DNA of 64,000 nt from Solibacillus sp. FSL R5-0449 (GTDB lineage: Bacteria; Bacillota; Bacilli; Bacillales_A; Planococcaceae): NCBI RefSeq assembly GCF_037975215.1, contig NZ_CP150239.1, forward strand, positions 3,076,001-3,140,000, written 5' to 3'. Below are positions 63,892 through 64,000 of the stretch, in pieces. Position 1 is the stretch's first letter; each line of letters opens with the position of its first letter. A program made the translations under genes and the position numbers. The notes beneath the pieces were generated by a model. That model was not told the origin of the DNA and did no database searches. It saw only the letters and a program-made list of their open reading frames with translations.

Positions 63892-64000
63892 TTAAAACGC
63901 CCCTTTCCGTTCCTGGAAATGCGTTGGTTTATTTAATGTGGCACCATCTAATTCCACCCAATTTGCAACCATATCAAGCATTTGCTCAATGGATACACGA
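63892..64000 (-). CDS. C-terminal end of a gene, possibly Gfo/Idh/MocA type (partial)
   Basis: The last 35 codons of a gene entering from the right edge; its TAA directly abuts the ATG of the DHDPS-like gene. The end reads VELDGATLNKPTHFQERKGA, which resembles the C-terminus of Gfo/Idh/MocA oxidoreductases ('DG.TLN.PTHF..R.G.F'). Coding is certain from coupling; the family call is tentative. Confidence 0.5.
   Translation of the reverse strand, partial: RVSIEQMLDMVANWVELDGATLNKPTHFQERKGAF

Overview
The window reads as a contiguous chromosomal segment of a low-GC, endospore-forming Bacillales bacterium. Lysinibacillus/Solibacillus-type Planococcaceae is my best guess, from overall impression and not from a search. 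Evidence: strong AGGAGG-type ribosome sites, TTG and GTG starts, U-tailed hairpin terminators, a spore photoproduct lyase with its diagnostic cysteines, small spore-protein-like genes, and Bacillus-type neighbourhoods (dgkB beside rlmCD; a ydgI-ydgJ-like pair; oppABCDF). I saw no rRNA, tRNA, CRISPR array, prophage or insertion sequence.

Layout. 1-12 kb: housekeeping and accessory genes (MFS and anion permeases, DUF3298 protein, patatin-like lipase, Dus, NadX, YtoQ, an HpaB-family oxygenase). 12-17 kb: a probable spore-surface block, with two DUF2642-like small proteins divergent from a coupled GT2-GT4-pyruvyltransferase operon, then splB. 17-24 kb: queT behind a leader that can fold as an H-type pseudoknot, an SDR, a DUF2829 (Tad2-like) protein, a tandem duplication of a tiny gene unit, and two DegV paralogues flanking an amidinotransferase and a YqcI protein. 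24-34 kb: chemoreceptor, a long dispersed repeat, a truncated gene, nitroreductase/MarR, a Fur-boxed flavin reductase, an orphan betaine-binding lipoprotein, and two SDRs divergent from a TetR regulator. 34-46 kb: rlmCD, chemoreceptor, a 21-bp phased repeat array, dgkB, a thioredoxin-like protein, and oppABCDF behind a CodY-like box.

46-52 kb is a proline-use module: P5C dehydrogenase (minus strand) diverges from a RocR-like regulator whose AAA+ domain lacks GAFTGA and a recognisable Walker B, followed by proline dehydrogenase, PutP and a PucR-type regulator. An MsmX-like sugar ABC ATPase follows.

54-64 kb is a minus-strand, tightly packed carbohydrate cluster running in from beyond the right edge: Gfo/Idh-like tail, DHDPS-family aldolase, MDR dehydrogenase, Gfo/Idh/MocA, small unknown, Gfo/Idh/MocA, DUF4838-like protein, FAD-dependent oxidoreductase, GNAT, and a ROK protein without its zinc motif. 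The substrate is unknown. This is one of the best candidates here for an undescribed system. The others are the queT leader, the duplicated micro-gene and the 21-bp array.
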